Shown: piece after piece, positions 7,753 through 16,423 of the stretch | How positions within the stretch are numbered: the first letter of the stretch is position 1 | Layout of the letters: each line of letters begins with the position of its first letter | Assembly (NCBI GenBank): GCA_964529155.1 | Contig: CAZGVV010000026.1 | Location: 1 to 26,136, forward strand | Direction of reading: 5' to 3' | DNA length: 26,136 nt | From: CAZGVV01 sp964529155 | GTDB lineage: Bacteria > Pseudomonadota > Alphaproteobacteria > Rickettsiales > SXRF01 | Position numbers and translations under genes: made by a program | The notes under the pieces: generated by a model | What the model saw: the letters and a program-made list of their open reading frames with translations, nothing else | The model's database searches: none | What the model was told of the DNA's origin: nothing

Positions 7753-9078
7753 AGCAAACCCTCGATCAAAACAAAACCACTTTCCCGCCTATGGTTATTC
7801 GCCGGTGTCGGTGCATTGGCCTTAGCCGGTTTGCTGGCTATCATTTTGGTGATTGCGCGCACGCCGTCACTGTCTGCATTGCCTTTATTTGCAAGCCTAT
7901 TTCATACCGCATTAGTGGCGCATGTCGATCTTTCCGTATTAGTATGGTTTCTTGCCATCGCCTGCATGTTGTGGAGTACAGAAGCGGCACGCGGCACGCC
8001 CTGGCTGCGGATTCCTTATGTGGAAACGGCCGCATTGATAAGCTTTTCATTGGGGGCGGTGGGTATTGCGTTATCGCCGTTTACTGGCGCGGAAGCATTG
8101 ATGAGCAATTACATTCCCGTTATCGCCAGCCCGCTATTTTTCGTGAGTCTTCTGTTGGTTGGATGTGGCGTTGCATTGCAATTGCTGCATTATTTTTTGC
8201 AGACGGCAAATGCCCGCGGGGCGTTCGGCGTTGGATTATACAGCACCGCCATCATTACGCTTATTGCCCTGGTATGCTTTGCCTGGTCAGCCCCGTTGAT
8301 GCCGCATGTGATCGAGGGGCAGCAATATTATGACATGCTGTTCTGGGGCGGCGGCCATGTGCTGCAATTGGCATACGGGCAATTGGCCATTGTTGCGTGG
8401 CTGGTGTTGGTGTGCTTGCTGCGCCCTGGCACGGTTCCCGGAAAATGGGTCAGCGCGGCCTTTGCCATTAGCTTTCTGGCCGCACTGGCTGCACCGATTA
8501 TTTACATGATGCACGGCATCGCCACGCCGGAATTTCGGCTGTGGTTTACCCGTGGGGTAATGAGTATCGGCGGCGTGGGACCGGCACTGGGATGTTTATG
8601 GGTGATTCGTCATCTTGCCATTCCTGCCTCGCGTGAGCGGGCGCTATTTACCTCATTGGTGGTATCGCTGGCGTTGTTTATTTATGGTGGTGTACTGGGG
8701 GTAATGATTTCCGGCCAGAACGTCACCATTCCTGCGCATTATCACGGTGAAATAGTGGCTATTACCATTGCATTTATGGGGCTGGCCTATGTCTATTTGC
8801 CACGGTTTGGTTATGCGGATATGGCAGGCACCCGCCTGGCCCGGTGGCAGCCCGTAGTGCTTGGAATCGGACAGGCGCTACACATTAGCGGGCTTGCCTG
8901 GAGCGGCGGTTACGGAGTGCTGCGCAAAACACCCGGTGCGCTGGAAGGTGGGCTTAACGCGGCTCGTGCCGCTATGGGATTAATGGGCCTTGGTGGTTTA
9001 CTCGCCATTATCGGCGGGCTTATGTTCGTGATCGCTGTATTGCGCTCCGTGTGGCCGAAACGCGCTAAACCGCTTTAA
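7753..9078 (+). CDS. Heme-copper oxidase subunit I-like membrane protein (5' end in assembly gap)
   Basis: About 441 visible residues with 12 membrane helices, the topology of cytochrome oxidase subunit I. Numbering from the first codon after the gap, helix 2 has a His for the low-spin heme (H57 in VAHVDLSVLVWF, H51 nearby). Helix 6 has WGGGHVLQ (H202, the CuB position). Helix 7 has YMMHGIATPEF with a single His (H254) where true oxidases have His-His. Helix 10 has PAHYHGEI (H329, H331), matching the two heme ligands of the HFH motif. The Tyr four residues after the helix-6 His, cross-linked in aa3 oxidases, is Leu here. It is thus a divergent family member, perhaps closer to NorB/cbb3-like branches, with doubtful CuB binding. 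The start codon is probably inside the N-run. It is divergent from ctaA, and its end overlaps hisZ by 14 bp tail to tail. No subunit II or III is adjacent. Confidence 0.78.
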   Translation, partial: SKPSIKTKPLSRLWLFAGVGALALAGLLAIILVIARTPSLSALPLFASLFHTALVAHVDLSVLVWFLAIACMLWSTEAARGTPWLRIPYVETAALISFSLGAVGIALSPFTGAEALMSNYIPVIASPLFFVSLLLVGCGVALQLLHYFLQTANARGAFGVGLYSTAIITLIALVCFAWSAPLMPHVIEGQQYYDMLFWGGGHVLQLAYGQLAIVAWLVLVCLLRPGTVPGKWVSAAFAISFLAALAAPIIYMMHGIATPEFRLWFTRGVMSIGGVGPALGCLWVIRHLAIPASRERALFTSLVVSLALFIYGGVLGVMISGQNVTIPAHYHGEIVAITIAFMGLAYVYLPRFGYADMAGTRLARWQPVVLGIGQALHISGLAWSGGYGVLRKTPGALEGGLNAARAAMGLMGLGGLLAIIGGLMFVIAVLRSVWPKRAKPL

Positions 9079-10186
9079 GCTCGCCGCTTTTATAATAATG
9101 CGTGCAGCCAAGGCGCGTGGCCTCTTCCGGGCTTGCGCCAAATTCGCTAAGAGCAATCAGTGTAATAAACCCAGCATCCTGCAACGAGGCAACTTCCGGC
9201 ACTTCGGCGTCACCTGCCACCAACACGCGTTTGGGTGATTGGTATGGCGGCAACAAACCGCGCAATGCGTCAATATAGAGCGTTGCACCCGTTGCTTCCT
9301 CACCGGTTTCTAAACGATACCGCCCACCGCGTCCCAGCTCTTTGTCTGCGGTGAGGAATGAGAAGGTAATGCCGGTATGGTATTCCAGTCCGCGTGCATC
9401 GGCAGGGTCTACACTAATCACAATGCCGTCGCGCTCCAGCGGTGCTAGCAGCTTAATAACTTGCGTCAATTGATTGGCCAGCTCGCGCAATTCTTTTGGT
9501 AATTTGAGGCGCGCAATCGCTTCAAGCGCTTCCTGTGCAGGTGCTGCGATTTCCACCAAAGCGGCTAGTTGCGGGCCGTGGCTCAGTTTCATTTTCCGCA
9601 GTCCATCGGCATCCTTATAAGCAATGGCGCTGTAAATTTCCGCTGCCCGCTCGGGGTCCGTCGCTTCTTCGATGCATAGGGCAGAGGCGAGGATTGGCAG
9701 ATTCAAATCAATCGTAAACGCGCCGATTTCCGCCCGACGTAAGGCATCCACGGACACGCGAATCACCTCGGCATCCGCTTCCGCCGAAGCTGCGCCAATT
9801 AATTCGATGCCGGCCTGGCGCAATTGCCGTGTGTTGCGCGGCGCTTTAGGCTGCATACGCAAAATACTGCCCGCATAGCATAAGCGTAAGGGCCGTGGAG
9901 CTGCTGCTAAGCGCGTGCCAGCAATACGGGCGATCTGCATGGTTAAATCCGCACGCAGGCCCATCACTTTATGAGCGTTAGGGTCCATTACACGAAAGAC
10001 CTGGCTGGAAAGTGCAGCCCCACGCCCGGCAAGCAAACTGTCAGTAAATTCCAACAAAGGAGGGGCGACCTGCACATACCCAAATGCCTCAAACGTCCCA
10101 AGCAATGTCATCTGCAGCGCCATGTCCTGGTGGGCATAAGGCGGCAGTAAATCATAACATCCGGAGGGAAGAAGCGGTTTAGGCAT
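9065..10186 (-). CDS. hisZ: ATP phosphoribosyltransferase regulatory subunit
   Basis: A catalytically dead relative of histidyl-tRNA synthetase that partners short-form HisG in the first step of histidine synthesis. At 373 residues it keeps the class II core: LPSGCYDLLPP (6-16), the PLLEF motif 1 region, VMGLRADLTMQIAR (motif 2 area), RQLRQAGIELIGA, and a degraded LGRGGRYRL near the HisA-type motif. The C-terminal anticodon-binding domain of a real synthetase is missing, which together with the length favours HisZ over HisS. No hisG is next to it in the window. The 3' end overlaps the oxidase-like gene by 14 bp on the other strand. Confidence 0.88.
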   Translation of the reverse strand: MPKPLLPSGCYDLLPPYAHQDMALQMTLLGTFEAFGYVQVAPPLLEFTDSLLAGRGAALSSQVFRVMDPNAHKVMGLRADLTMQIARIAGTRLAAAPRPLRLCYAGSILRMQPKAPRNTRQLRQAGIELIGAASAEADAEVIRVSVDALRRAEIGAFTIDLNLPILASALCIEEATDPERAAEIYSAIAYKDADGLRKMKLSHGPQLAALVEIAAPAQEALEAIARLKLPKELRELANQLTQVIKLLAPLERDGIVISVDPADARGLEYHTGITFSFLTADKELGRGGRYRLETGEEATGATLYIDALRGLLPPYQSPKRVLVAGDAEVPEVASLQDAGFITLIALSEFGASPEEATRLGCTHYYKSGELKAV

Positions 10187-10257
10187 GGTTTCTTCTAGAA
10201 GATTGGGGCAGGGGGGTCAACTGGCAGGTTCACTTCTATTTTACATCCACATACCTG

Positions 10258-10274
10258 TAAAAAGCCACTGGCTG
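10258..10274 (-). terminator. Possible short terminator hairpin
   Basis: Read on the minus strand, a small stem (AGCC-AGT-GGCT) is followed at once by a run of five T. It lies just beyond the stop of the decayed glycosyltransferase and before hisZ. The stem is only 4 bp, so the call is weak, but its place at the end of the minus-strand per/glycosyltransferase unit fits a terminator. Confidence 0.3.
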
Positions 10275-10283
10275 GAACAAAAT

Positions 10284-10740
10284 CTAATGACGTCTAAAGC
10301 AATCGAATATTTTGGCTGGGTATTTACTGTATATTTTTAGCAAGTTTGTGGAAATGCCATTCTCTCTGCATGCGCGTAGGATTTCTTTATTACCAAGCCG
10401 AGTACTCCTCCATCCCGCCGTGCTGGCCCCGCCCAAACGCATCCTCACTAATATCTCAGGAAAATGTCTGTAACGAATATTCGTACGTACAAATGCCCTG
10501 ACAATAAAATCAAAGTCTGCAGCAATTTTGTAATCCGTTTTATAGTCGCCAATTTTTTTATAAACCTCACGATTAAGGAACAATGCAGGATGTGCAGGAG
10601 CCCAGCCAGGGCATTTTTTCAGGAGAAAAGCGACCAGAATCATATCGGCATATTATTTTATCGGGGACTCCATCATGAAACCAGCTGCTTGGTATTTTTT
10701 TGGTAATAATAGTGATTTGCCGTAGTAAAATATTGCAATG
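10284..10740 (-). pseudogene. Glycosyltransferase family 2 remnant (N-terminus lost, frameshift)
   Basis: Only the C-terminal half of a GT2 glycosyltransferase can be read. From 10740 one frame gives DKIICRYDSGRFSPEKMPW. The protein then continues in another frame as GWAPAHPALFLNREVYKKIG, AADFDFIVRAF and LPEIL-like (FPEILVRMRLGG), ending RACRENG...FDCFRRH at 10284. The join lies near 10601-10612, where two bases appear to be missing from what would read Trp-Gly-Trp-Ala-Pro. The nucleotide-sugar binding first domain with its DxD motif is absent, because the stop codon of per directly precedes the remnant. It looks like a dead gene that lost its front to a deletion at the per boundary. A short 119-residue product from an internal ATG (10643) is possible but would lack the donor site. 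Confidence 0.8.
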
Positions 10741-11835
10741 TTAATTTCCAAAATAGTTGTTTATGGCATGGATGATGACGTCTTGATTTTCGGCAGATAG
10801 CCCCGGGTAACTCGGTAGGCAGATTACAGAATCTGCCAGCGCCACACTGTTCGGGTTAGCTGCGCCACCATGTGCCTTGTACATCGGCATTTGCGACATA
10901 ACGCCAAACCCTGGGCGCGTTTCAATTCCTTGTTCTGCTAGAACCGCTGTGAGGCGCTCTGATTGGCCTTTATCGGGTACTATAAAACAGCATAGCCAGT
11001 GGCTTGGTGTAGTATCTTCTGCAAAGTGCTGAGGTATCAATGGAGTTTTGGCAAGATGTTCAACATAACGTGACCATATGTTTTTTTTCGCATGGAGTAT
11101 GGAATCTAATTTAGCTAATTGCGCACAGCCGATGGCGCAAGCAACATTCGTCATCCTGTAGTTATAGGCCACGATGTCATGAATATAGCGATGTCCCTCC
11201 ATCACTCCCTGATTCTTCAGTCGCCTGACAAGCTGTATATATTCGGCGGAAGTGCTGACCACCATACCGCCTTCTCCCGTGGTAATGGTTTTGTTGCCAA
11301 AAAAACTAAACGCAGATAATTCGCCTATACTGCCTACATGGTTCCCTTGGTACTTACTGCCGATCGCTTCTGCGCAATCTTCAATAAGTTTCAGCCCGTT
11401 TTTATCTGCCAGGTTACGCAATGCGTTCATGGGGGCAACGCCGCCATAGGTATGAACCGCTATTATTGCTTTTGTGCGCGGAGTGATGCAATTTGCCGCA
11501 CTTGCGGGACAAATTTGCCAGGTTTCCAGATCCACATCGCAGAATACGGGTTTTGCTCCAGCATGCACAACGGTGTTGGCAACCGATATATATCCAAAAT
11601 CCGGGACAATCACCTCATCTCCGGAACCAATACCTAAGGCGCAAATGGCAAGATGAAGTGCTACCGTTCCGTTGGTGCAGCTTGTGGCATGAGGAATGGC
11701 TACCGCATGTGAGAATTCTTTTTCAAACTGATCGACAAATGCACCTCGTGATGAAATCCACCCACTATCAAGTGCGGCAACAACATTGCGCTTCTCAGAT
11801 TCATCCAGCAGAGGTTCATAAATGGGGATAAACAC
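10741..11835 (-). CDS. per: DegT/DnrJ-family aminotransferase, probable GDP-perosamine synthase
   Basis: PLP enzyme that probably aminates GDP-4-keto-6-deoxy-D-mannose, the Gmd product, to GDP-perosamine for O-antigen or capsule. The 364 residues show the family course: YEPLLDESEKRNV, SGWISSRG (24-31), TSCTNGTVALHLA, VPDFGYISVANTV, ETWQICP, AVHTYGG, EDCAEAIGSKY (D153) and the PLP lysine K182 in SFFGNKTITTGEGGM, then YNYRMTN. The wording around TWQICP and GNKTITTGEGGM is that of Per/RfbE proteins, and gmd is encoded nearby. Other sugar aminotransferases of the family cannot be fully excluded. The start is GTG at 11835, since the frame is closed by TAG just upstream and no ATG is available. A 49-residue ORF ends 14 bp before it on the same strand. 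Confidence 0.85.
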   Translation of the reverse strand: MFIPIYEPLLDESEKRNVVAALDSGWISSRGAFVDQFEKEFSHAVAIPHATSCTNGTVALHLAICALGIGSGDEVIVPDFGYISVANTVVHAGAKPVFCDVDLETWQICPASAANCITPRTKAIIAVHTYGGVAPMNALRNLADKNGLKLIEDCAEAIGSKYQGNHVGSIGELSAFSFFGNKTITTGEGGMVVSTSAEYIQLVRRLKNQGVMEGHRYIHDIVAYNYRMTNVACAIGCAQLAKLDSILHAKKNIWSRYVEHLAKTPLIPQHFAEDTTPSHWLCCFIVPDKGQSERLTAVLAEQGIETRPGFGVMSQMPMYKAHGGAANPNSVALADSVICLPSYPGLSAENQDVIIHAINNYFGN

Positions 11836-11849
11836 GGTTTGCCCATTAG

Positions 11850-11999
11850 TTAGGTTGTTCTAATATTCATCTGTGCACGCGCCCACGAAATCAGTTGCGA
11901 AGCGGCGCCAAGCAAACAGTCCGGAACCCAGCCCACAGGATAGCGCTGAGCATAGACTTTAATGTGAGGGGGGGAATCAAATCTTTTAAGAATTTTCAT
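11850..11999 (-). CDS. Small ORF of unknown function upstream of per
   Basis: A 49-residue reading frame starting with ATG at 11999 and ending 14 bp before the per start. A plausible ribosome site GGGAGAG sits about 5 bases before the ATG. The product is basic and Trp/Tyr-containing, with short stretches IKVYAQRYPVGWVPD and LISWARAQM. I do not recognise it. It could be a genuine small protein of the polysaccharide unit, a leader coupled to per, or the relic of a longer gene, given the decayed glycosyltransferase on the far side of per. Codon use looks ordinary, which mildly favours real coding. Confidence 0.4.
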   Translation of the reverse strand: MKILKRFDSPPHIKVYAQRYPVGWVPDCLLGAASQLISWARAQMNIRTT

Positions 12000-12601
12000 T
12001 GGTCTCTCCCAAACAATGCGCTGACACCAGTCTTATGTGGCTTTTACTGAAACGCCCTAAAGACCAAGAAAAAGGCGCAGGGAGGGTTTCGATTGCATGT
12101 GCATGTAAATGCTCTGAAGTTTCTTTGTATAACAGCTATATACCACCTGTATCCAAGTACCTAGGACGCCAGAACTGACAGTAAAAAGTAGCGTTGTCAA
12201 TATAGAACTGGCCTATGTTAGGGCAACTAATCCTGCATGTGGTTGCAGATTGAGCTCATTATCACTTCCTTGAATAGGGGGAGGATATATTTAAAAATTA
12301 GGGTCAAATAGGAGAAGAAATAACAAGGCAAAAAGCTTGTGCATACGTAAGGCGGAAGCCGATAAGCATAATTTCAAGTGTATCTGAGCCAAGAAAAGCG
12401 TAAAAAAGTGAGAGAATTGACGTGTAAGTCTTGCTGGTTTAGGCGGCAATCAAATGCGCCCGTCATTATATTGCTTGCTGATCGGCTACTTGTNNNNNNN
12501 NNNTATATTCCTAATTTTGCAAGAGTTTTTACAATTAAAGGCCAGTTAGGCTGGTGCAGGTTTATTTCAGTGTGCTTATATAAAAAGTAACATATTTCCC
12601 C
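12000..12601. other. Non-coding, AT-rich divergent spacer with assembly gap
   Basis: About 600 bp between the divergent per unit and manC, with an N-run at 12494-12503 of unknown true length. I see no convincing gene: the only longer frame (12378-12590, plus) crosses the gap and has no family resemblance. It must contain the promoters of both polysaccharide units. A TATAAA hexamer at about 12583 lies close before manC but lacks a good -35. An unused ribosome-site-like AGGAGAAG occurs near 12310. The length and AT-richness suggest degraded or regulatory DNA. Confidence 0.5.
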
Positions 12602-14008
12602 ATGAGTCTTTCTATTAAACCAGTGATTTTATGCGGAGGAAGCGGTACACGGTTGTGGCCACTTTCACGCACCGATCTGCCTAAGCAATTCTTAAATATA
12701 TTTGGCAACAAAAGTTTCTTCCAGTTAGCTGCCGAGCGTTTGCTCAAATACGGCGATTCTCTTGTGGTCGGAAATGAGGATCACCGTTTTATAATTATGC
12801 AGCAGCTCCAAGATGCCGGGATTAATGCGGATGCGATACTACTTGAGCCATGCGGAAAGAACACGGCACCCGCACTGACGCTGGCTGCGTTGGCGGCATC
12901 AGAAAACAGCGCAGATCCCATACTTGTAGTCACGCCTGCTGATCAAATAATATTAGATAATGAAGCATTTATACAGACCATCACGCGGGCAATAAGCTTA
13001 GCTAATGATGGAGCGATATGCCTTCTTGGCATTACACCAAATGCCCCGGAAACAGGATATGGATATATTAAAGCCTCCGATGGCGTCGTAGATGCGTTTG
13101 TAGAAAAGCCAGATATCAAAACCGCCCTTAATTACCTCCAGGAAGGCGGATATTTCTGGAATAGTGGAATTTTTGTACTTAGAGCTTCGTTGTGGCTTGC
13201 TGCAATAGCAAGATTTTGCCCGGATATTTTAGAGGAAGTAAGTCATTCCTGGGCAAAGCGCACAATCGATCAGGCGTTCATTCGGCCTGATGAAGCTTCT
13301 TTTGCGCATGTTCCTGCCGAATCCATAGACTATGCGGTAATGGAGAAGTGCGTGGGAGTGTTTGATTTACGCGTCATTCCTCTTGCATCTGGCTGGAGTG
13401 ACCTTGGTTCATGGGAATCTGTGTGGCAATATGCAGACAAAGATGCAGCAGGAAATGCTATTATTGGGGATGGTTTGGTAAAGAACGGAGAAAATGTATT
13501 TATCTACAGCAGTAACCGTCTGGTAAGCGTGGTCGGGTTATCTAATATTGCTGTGATAGAGACGGCAGATGCGGTACTTGCTATTGATAAATCTCGCAGT
13601 CAGGAAGTGAAACAAGCCGTTGCTGAGTTGAAAGGCCGGGCGCGGGAAGAGCATATACGGCACCGGAAAGTCCATCGCCCCTGGGGGTGGTATGATAGTA
13701 TTGATGAGGGATCAGGCTTTAAGGTAAAGCGAATCATGGTGCGCGCGCATGCGTCTCTTTCCTTGCAAAAGCATAAATACCGTGCAGAACATTGGGTCGT
13801 GGTTTCTGGTACGGCAGAAGTAACATGCAAGGATAAAATAATTATGCTGCATGAAAATCAGAGCACCTATATACCACTGGGCGAAATTCATCGCGTTGCT
13901 AATCCCGGAGATAAGCCGCTAGAGATCATAGAAGTGCAATCAGGCAGCTATCTAGGTGAGGACGATATCACGCGATTGGAAGATAATTATGGTAGAAAAA
14001 ATGTCTAA
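12602..14008 (+). CDS. manC: Mannose-1-phosphate guanylyltransferase / mannose-6-phosphate isomerase
   Basis: Bifunctional type II enzyme that makes GDP-mannose. The N-terminal nucleotidyltransferase begins with PVILCGGSGTRLWPLSR (7-23) and LPKQF (K28), then EPCGKNTAPA, VTPADQII, TGYGYIKA, FVEKPD, YFWNSGIF and SGWSDLGSWESVW. The C-terminal cupin isomerase domain reads HRPWGWYDS, KVKRIMVRAHASLSLQKHKYR, EHWVVVSGTAEVT, YIPLGEIHRVANPG and IEVQSG...LGEDDITRLEDNYGR. At 468 residues it is full length. Its last bases overlap the start of gmd, so GDP-mannose supply and use are coupled. The frame starts with ATG at 12602, 98 bp after the assembly gap; no strong ribosome site is seen. Confidence 0.96.
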   Translation: MSLSIKPVILCGGSGTRLWPLSRTDLPKQFLNIFGNKSFFQLAAERLLKYGDSLVVGNEDHRFIIMQQLQDAGINADAILLEPCGKNTAPALTLAALAASENSADPILVVTPADQIILDNEAFIQTITRAISLANDGAICLLGITPNAPETGYGYIKASDGVVDAFVEKPDIKTALNYLQEGGYFWNSGIFVLRASLWLAAIARFCPDILEEVSHSWAKRTIDQAFIRPDEASFAHVPAESIDYAVMEKCVGVFDLRVIPLASGWSDLGSWESVWQYADKDAAGNAIIGDGLVKNGENVFIYSSNRLVSVVGLSNIAVIETADAVLAIDKSRSQEVKQAVAELKGRAREEHIRHRKVHRPWGWYDSIDEGSGFKVKRIMVRAHASLSLQKHKYRAEHWVVVSGTAEVTCKDKIIMLHENQSTYIPLGEIHRVANPGDKPLEIIEVQSGSYLGEDDITRLEDNYGRKNV

Positions 14009-15085
14009 AACAGCGCTTATCACCGGAGTTACAGGGCAGGACGGCGCCTATCTTGCCGAGTTTCTATTAAGTAAGGGGTATGTAGTCCATGGCATTAAGC
14101 GTCGTGCGTCGTTGTTTAACACAGGGCGTATTGACCATCTGTATCAAGATCCGCACGAAAAGAAGCAGCGCTTTATTTTGCATCATGGCGATCTAACTGA
14201 TAGCTCATGTCTTATCCGGATTATTCAGCAAGTGCAGCCAGATGAGATTTATAACCTGGCGGCGCAAAGCCATGTGGCAGTGTCGTTTGAAGAACCGGAA
14301 TATACCGCAAACTCCGATGCACTGGGTGCATTAAGGATATTGGAGGCAATCCGTATCCTGGGGCTCGAAAAGAAGACGCGGTTCTATCAAGCCAGTACCT
14401 CAGAGCTTTATGGCTTGGTTCAGGAAACACCGCAAAAAGAAACCACGCCATTTTATCCGCGCAGCCCTTATGCCGCGGCAAAGCTTTATGCATACTGGAT
14501 TACTGTGAATTACCGTGAGGCCTATGGAATTTATGCGTGTAATGGCATTTTATTTAATCACGAATCGCCTGTTCGTGGCGAAACATTTGTAACGAGCAAA
14601 ATCACCAGAGCGCTGGCGCGAATTAAGCTTGGGCTTCAGGACTGTCTCTATCTTGGGAATATCAACGCCAAGCGCGATTGGGGGCATGCGCGGGNNNNNN
14701 NNNNGCCCAGTGGCTAATGCTACAACAAGAAGTGCCGGAAGATTTTGTGATTGCCTCTGGCAAGCAATATAGTGTGCGTCAGTTTATCGAAGCGGCTGCA
14801 ACGGTGCTGGACATAAAAATCACCTGGAAAGGCAGCGATGTTGATGAAGTGGGATATGACGGCACTGGGAAAGCTATTGTGCGGATTGACCCGCGTTATT
14901 TCCGCCCCACAGAAGTAGAAACGTTGCTAGGCGATGCCAGCAAAGCCAGAAAAAAATTGGGTTGGGAGCCAAAAACCAGCTTTGAAGCATTGGTGCGTGA
15001 AATGGCAGAGGAAGACTTTAAAGCCGCGCAGCGAGATGAGTTGGTGAAGAAGCATGGCTTTTCCACTTATGATTACCATGAGTGA
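13989..15085 (+). CDS. gmd: GDP-mannose 4,6-dehydratase (interrupted by assembly gap)
   Basis: Converts GDP-D-mannose to GDP-4-keto-6-deoxy-D-mannose, the branch point to GDP-fucose (Fcl) and GDP-perosamine (Per). The SDR features are intact: NADP motif TGVTGQDGAYLAE near the N-terminus, GDLTDSSCL, NLAAQSHVAVSFEEP, the active-site ASTSELYG with the YPRSPYAAAK Tyr-Lys pair, FNHESP and RDWGHAR. The N-run at 14695-14704 falls exactly where the family has a short DYVE-like link; after it AQWLMLQQ and EDFVIASGKQYSVR resume in a frame needing 11 rather than 10 bases. So this is an assembly placeholder, not a mutation. I chose ATG 13989, 5 bases after GGAAGA; ATG 14001 (MSKTAL) is also possible. It overlaps manC and is followed 3 nt later by fcl. 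Confidence 0.95.
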
Positions 15086-15088
15086 CCT

Positions 15089-16075
15089 ATGCATAAGAAC
15101 GCCAAAATTTATATTGCCGGGCATCGTGGATTGGTGGGCTCAGCTATTGCGCAAGCATTTACAGCACAGGGCTATACTAATCTTATTACGCGTACGCGAA
15201 CAGAGCTAAACGTAACTCGCCAGTCAGAAGTAGAACAGTTCTTTGCCGCAGAAAAGCCGGAATATGTATTTTTAGCTGCTGCCAAAGTGGGGGGCATTCA
15301 TGCGAACAGCACCTATCCGGCAGAATTTATTTATGAAAATCTTGCGATTCAGGCTAACGTTATTCACAGCGCCTATCTTCATGGCGTCAAGCGACTTTTA
15401 TTTTTAGGATCCAGCTGTATTTATCCCAAATTGGCCCCTCAGCCCATGAAGGAAGAATATTTGCTTACCGGTCCGTTAGAGCCTTCTAACCGGCCATACG
15501 CAGTAGCTAAAATTGCCGGCATAGAAATGTGCTGGAGTTATAATAGGCAATATAAAACGCAATATCTGGCAGTGATGCCTACCAATCTTTATGGCCCTGG
15601 AGATAATTATCATGCGCAAAATTCTCATGTGATTCCAGCGCTAATACGTAAATTCTGCGAAGCAGCCAGGCGGGGTGATAAAGAAGTAGTGGTATGGGGC
15701 AGTGGTACACCACGAAGAGAGTTTATGCATAGTAGCGATCTTGCTTCTGCCTGTCTGTTTCTAATGAATCTGCCAGATCATAAATTTGCTGCGCTTCTAA
15801 GTAATTCCTCCCCGCAAAGTGCAGGTACTCAGCCCCCACTTATTAATATCGGTGTTGGTTATGATGTAACGATTAGAGAATTGGCTGAATTGATAAAAGA
15901 AATAAGTGGTTTTTCCGGCAATATAATATTCGATCAGTCTAAACCCGATGGCACGCCCCAAAAACTACTGGATATTAGCCAAATAAAATCTCTGGGCTGG
16001 GAGTCGCACACCTCCCTGCAGGAAGGGATAACAGATGCCATAAGGGATTTTTTGACACGAGATGATGTCTCTTAA
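15089..16075 (+). CDS. fcl: GDP-L-fucose synthase
   Basis: Epimerase/reductase that turns the Gmd product into GDP-L-fucose with NADPH. The 328-residue SDR protein has IAGHRGLVGSAI (9-20), AAAKVGGIHAN, the catalytic set LGSSCIYPK (S108/S109, C110), Y137 and K141 in RPYAVAKIAG, MPTNLYGPGDNYH, and the substrate-binding HVIPALIRKF and GSGTPRREFMH segments. The start ATG follows the gmd stop by 3 nt. It is the last intact gene of manC-gmd-fcl. Since per draws on the same intermediate, the cell could place both fucose and perosamine in its surface polysaccharide. Confidence 0.95.
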   Translation: MHKNAKIYIAGHRGLVGSAIAQAFTAQGYTNLITRTRTELNVTRQSEVEQFFAAEKPEYVFLAAAKVGGIHANSTYPAEFIYENLAIQANVIHSAYLHGVKRLLFLGSSCIYPKLAPQPMKEEYLLTGPLEPSNRPYAVAKIAGIEMCWSYNRQYKTQYLAVMPTNLYGPGDNYHAQNSHVIPALIRKFCEAARRGDKEVVVWGSGTPRREFMHSSDLASACLFLMNLPDHKFAALLSNSSPQSAGTQPPLINIGVGYDVTIRELAELIKEISGFSGNIIFDQSKPDGTPQKLLDISQIKSLGWESHTSLQEGITDAIRDFLTRDDVS

Positions 16076-16087
16076 AATGATGTGTTT

Positions 16088-16423
16088 ATGGCTGAGAAAT
16101 GGTTACACAACCCCCATGCAGGTGATATCCTGAAACAGGAATTCTTGGACGAACTGCCCCTATCTGCCCACACGAAAGCCGACGAAACCTTCAATTATAC
16201 GCTGTCAGTCTTGCTTGGCTTAACATCAAAGGCAGCGGAATGTTTTGCCCGTGCCAATATTGAGCAAAAACGTAAACTGATTACCCTGTTATGTGCGAAC
16301 TTGGATATGCAGGGCGCAACGCTTTTCTATTCCTTGCGAAAACCCTTCGACGTACTGGCGAAAATACCCCAGTGTACAGAATGGCGTGCCCAGAGGGATT
16401 CGAACCCCCGACCTACGGCTTAG
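16088..16423 (+). pseudogene. C-terminal remnant of a serine recombinase (resolvase/invertase, large type)
   Basis: About 100 residues resembling only the last part of large serine recombinases: a helical DETFNYTLSVLLGLTSKAAE stretch, ANIEQKRKLITLLCANLDMQG and the closing LFYSLRKPFDVLAKIPQC-TEW. The catalytic resolvase domain with its Ser and the recombinase/zinc-ribbon parts are gone. The frame opens right after the fcl stop codon. Its final residues (RDSNPRPTA) are simply the antisense reading of the tRNA-Arg gene, so the real end of homology is about 16380. It is best read as the scar of an integrated element at the tRNA. An intact small protein is unlikely. Confidence 0.7.

Noticed and set aside
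9065..10186. Histidyl-tRNA synthetase (hisS) for the HisRS-like gene
   Set aside because: Too short, with no anticodon-binding domain and degraded catalytic motifs; HisZ fits better.
12378..12590. 70-residue plus-strand ORF before manC
   Set aside because: It crosses an N-run, has no ribosome site or family resemblance, and its second half depends on the placeholder length.
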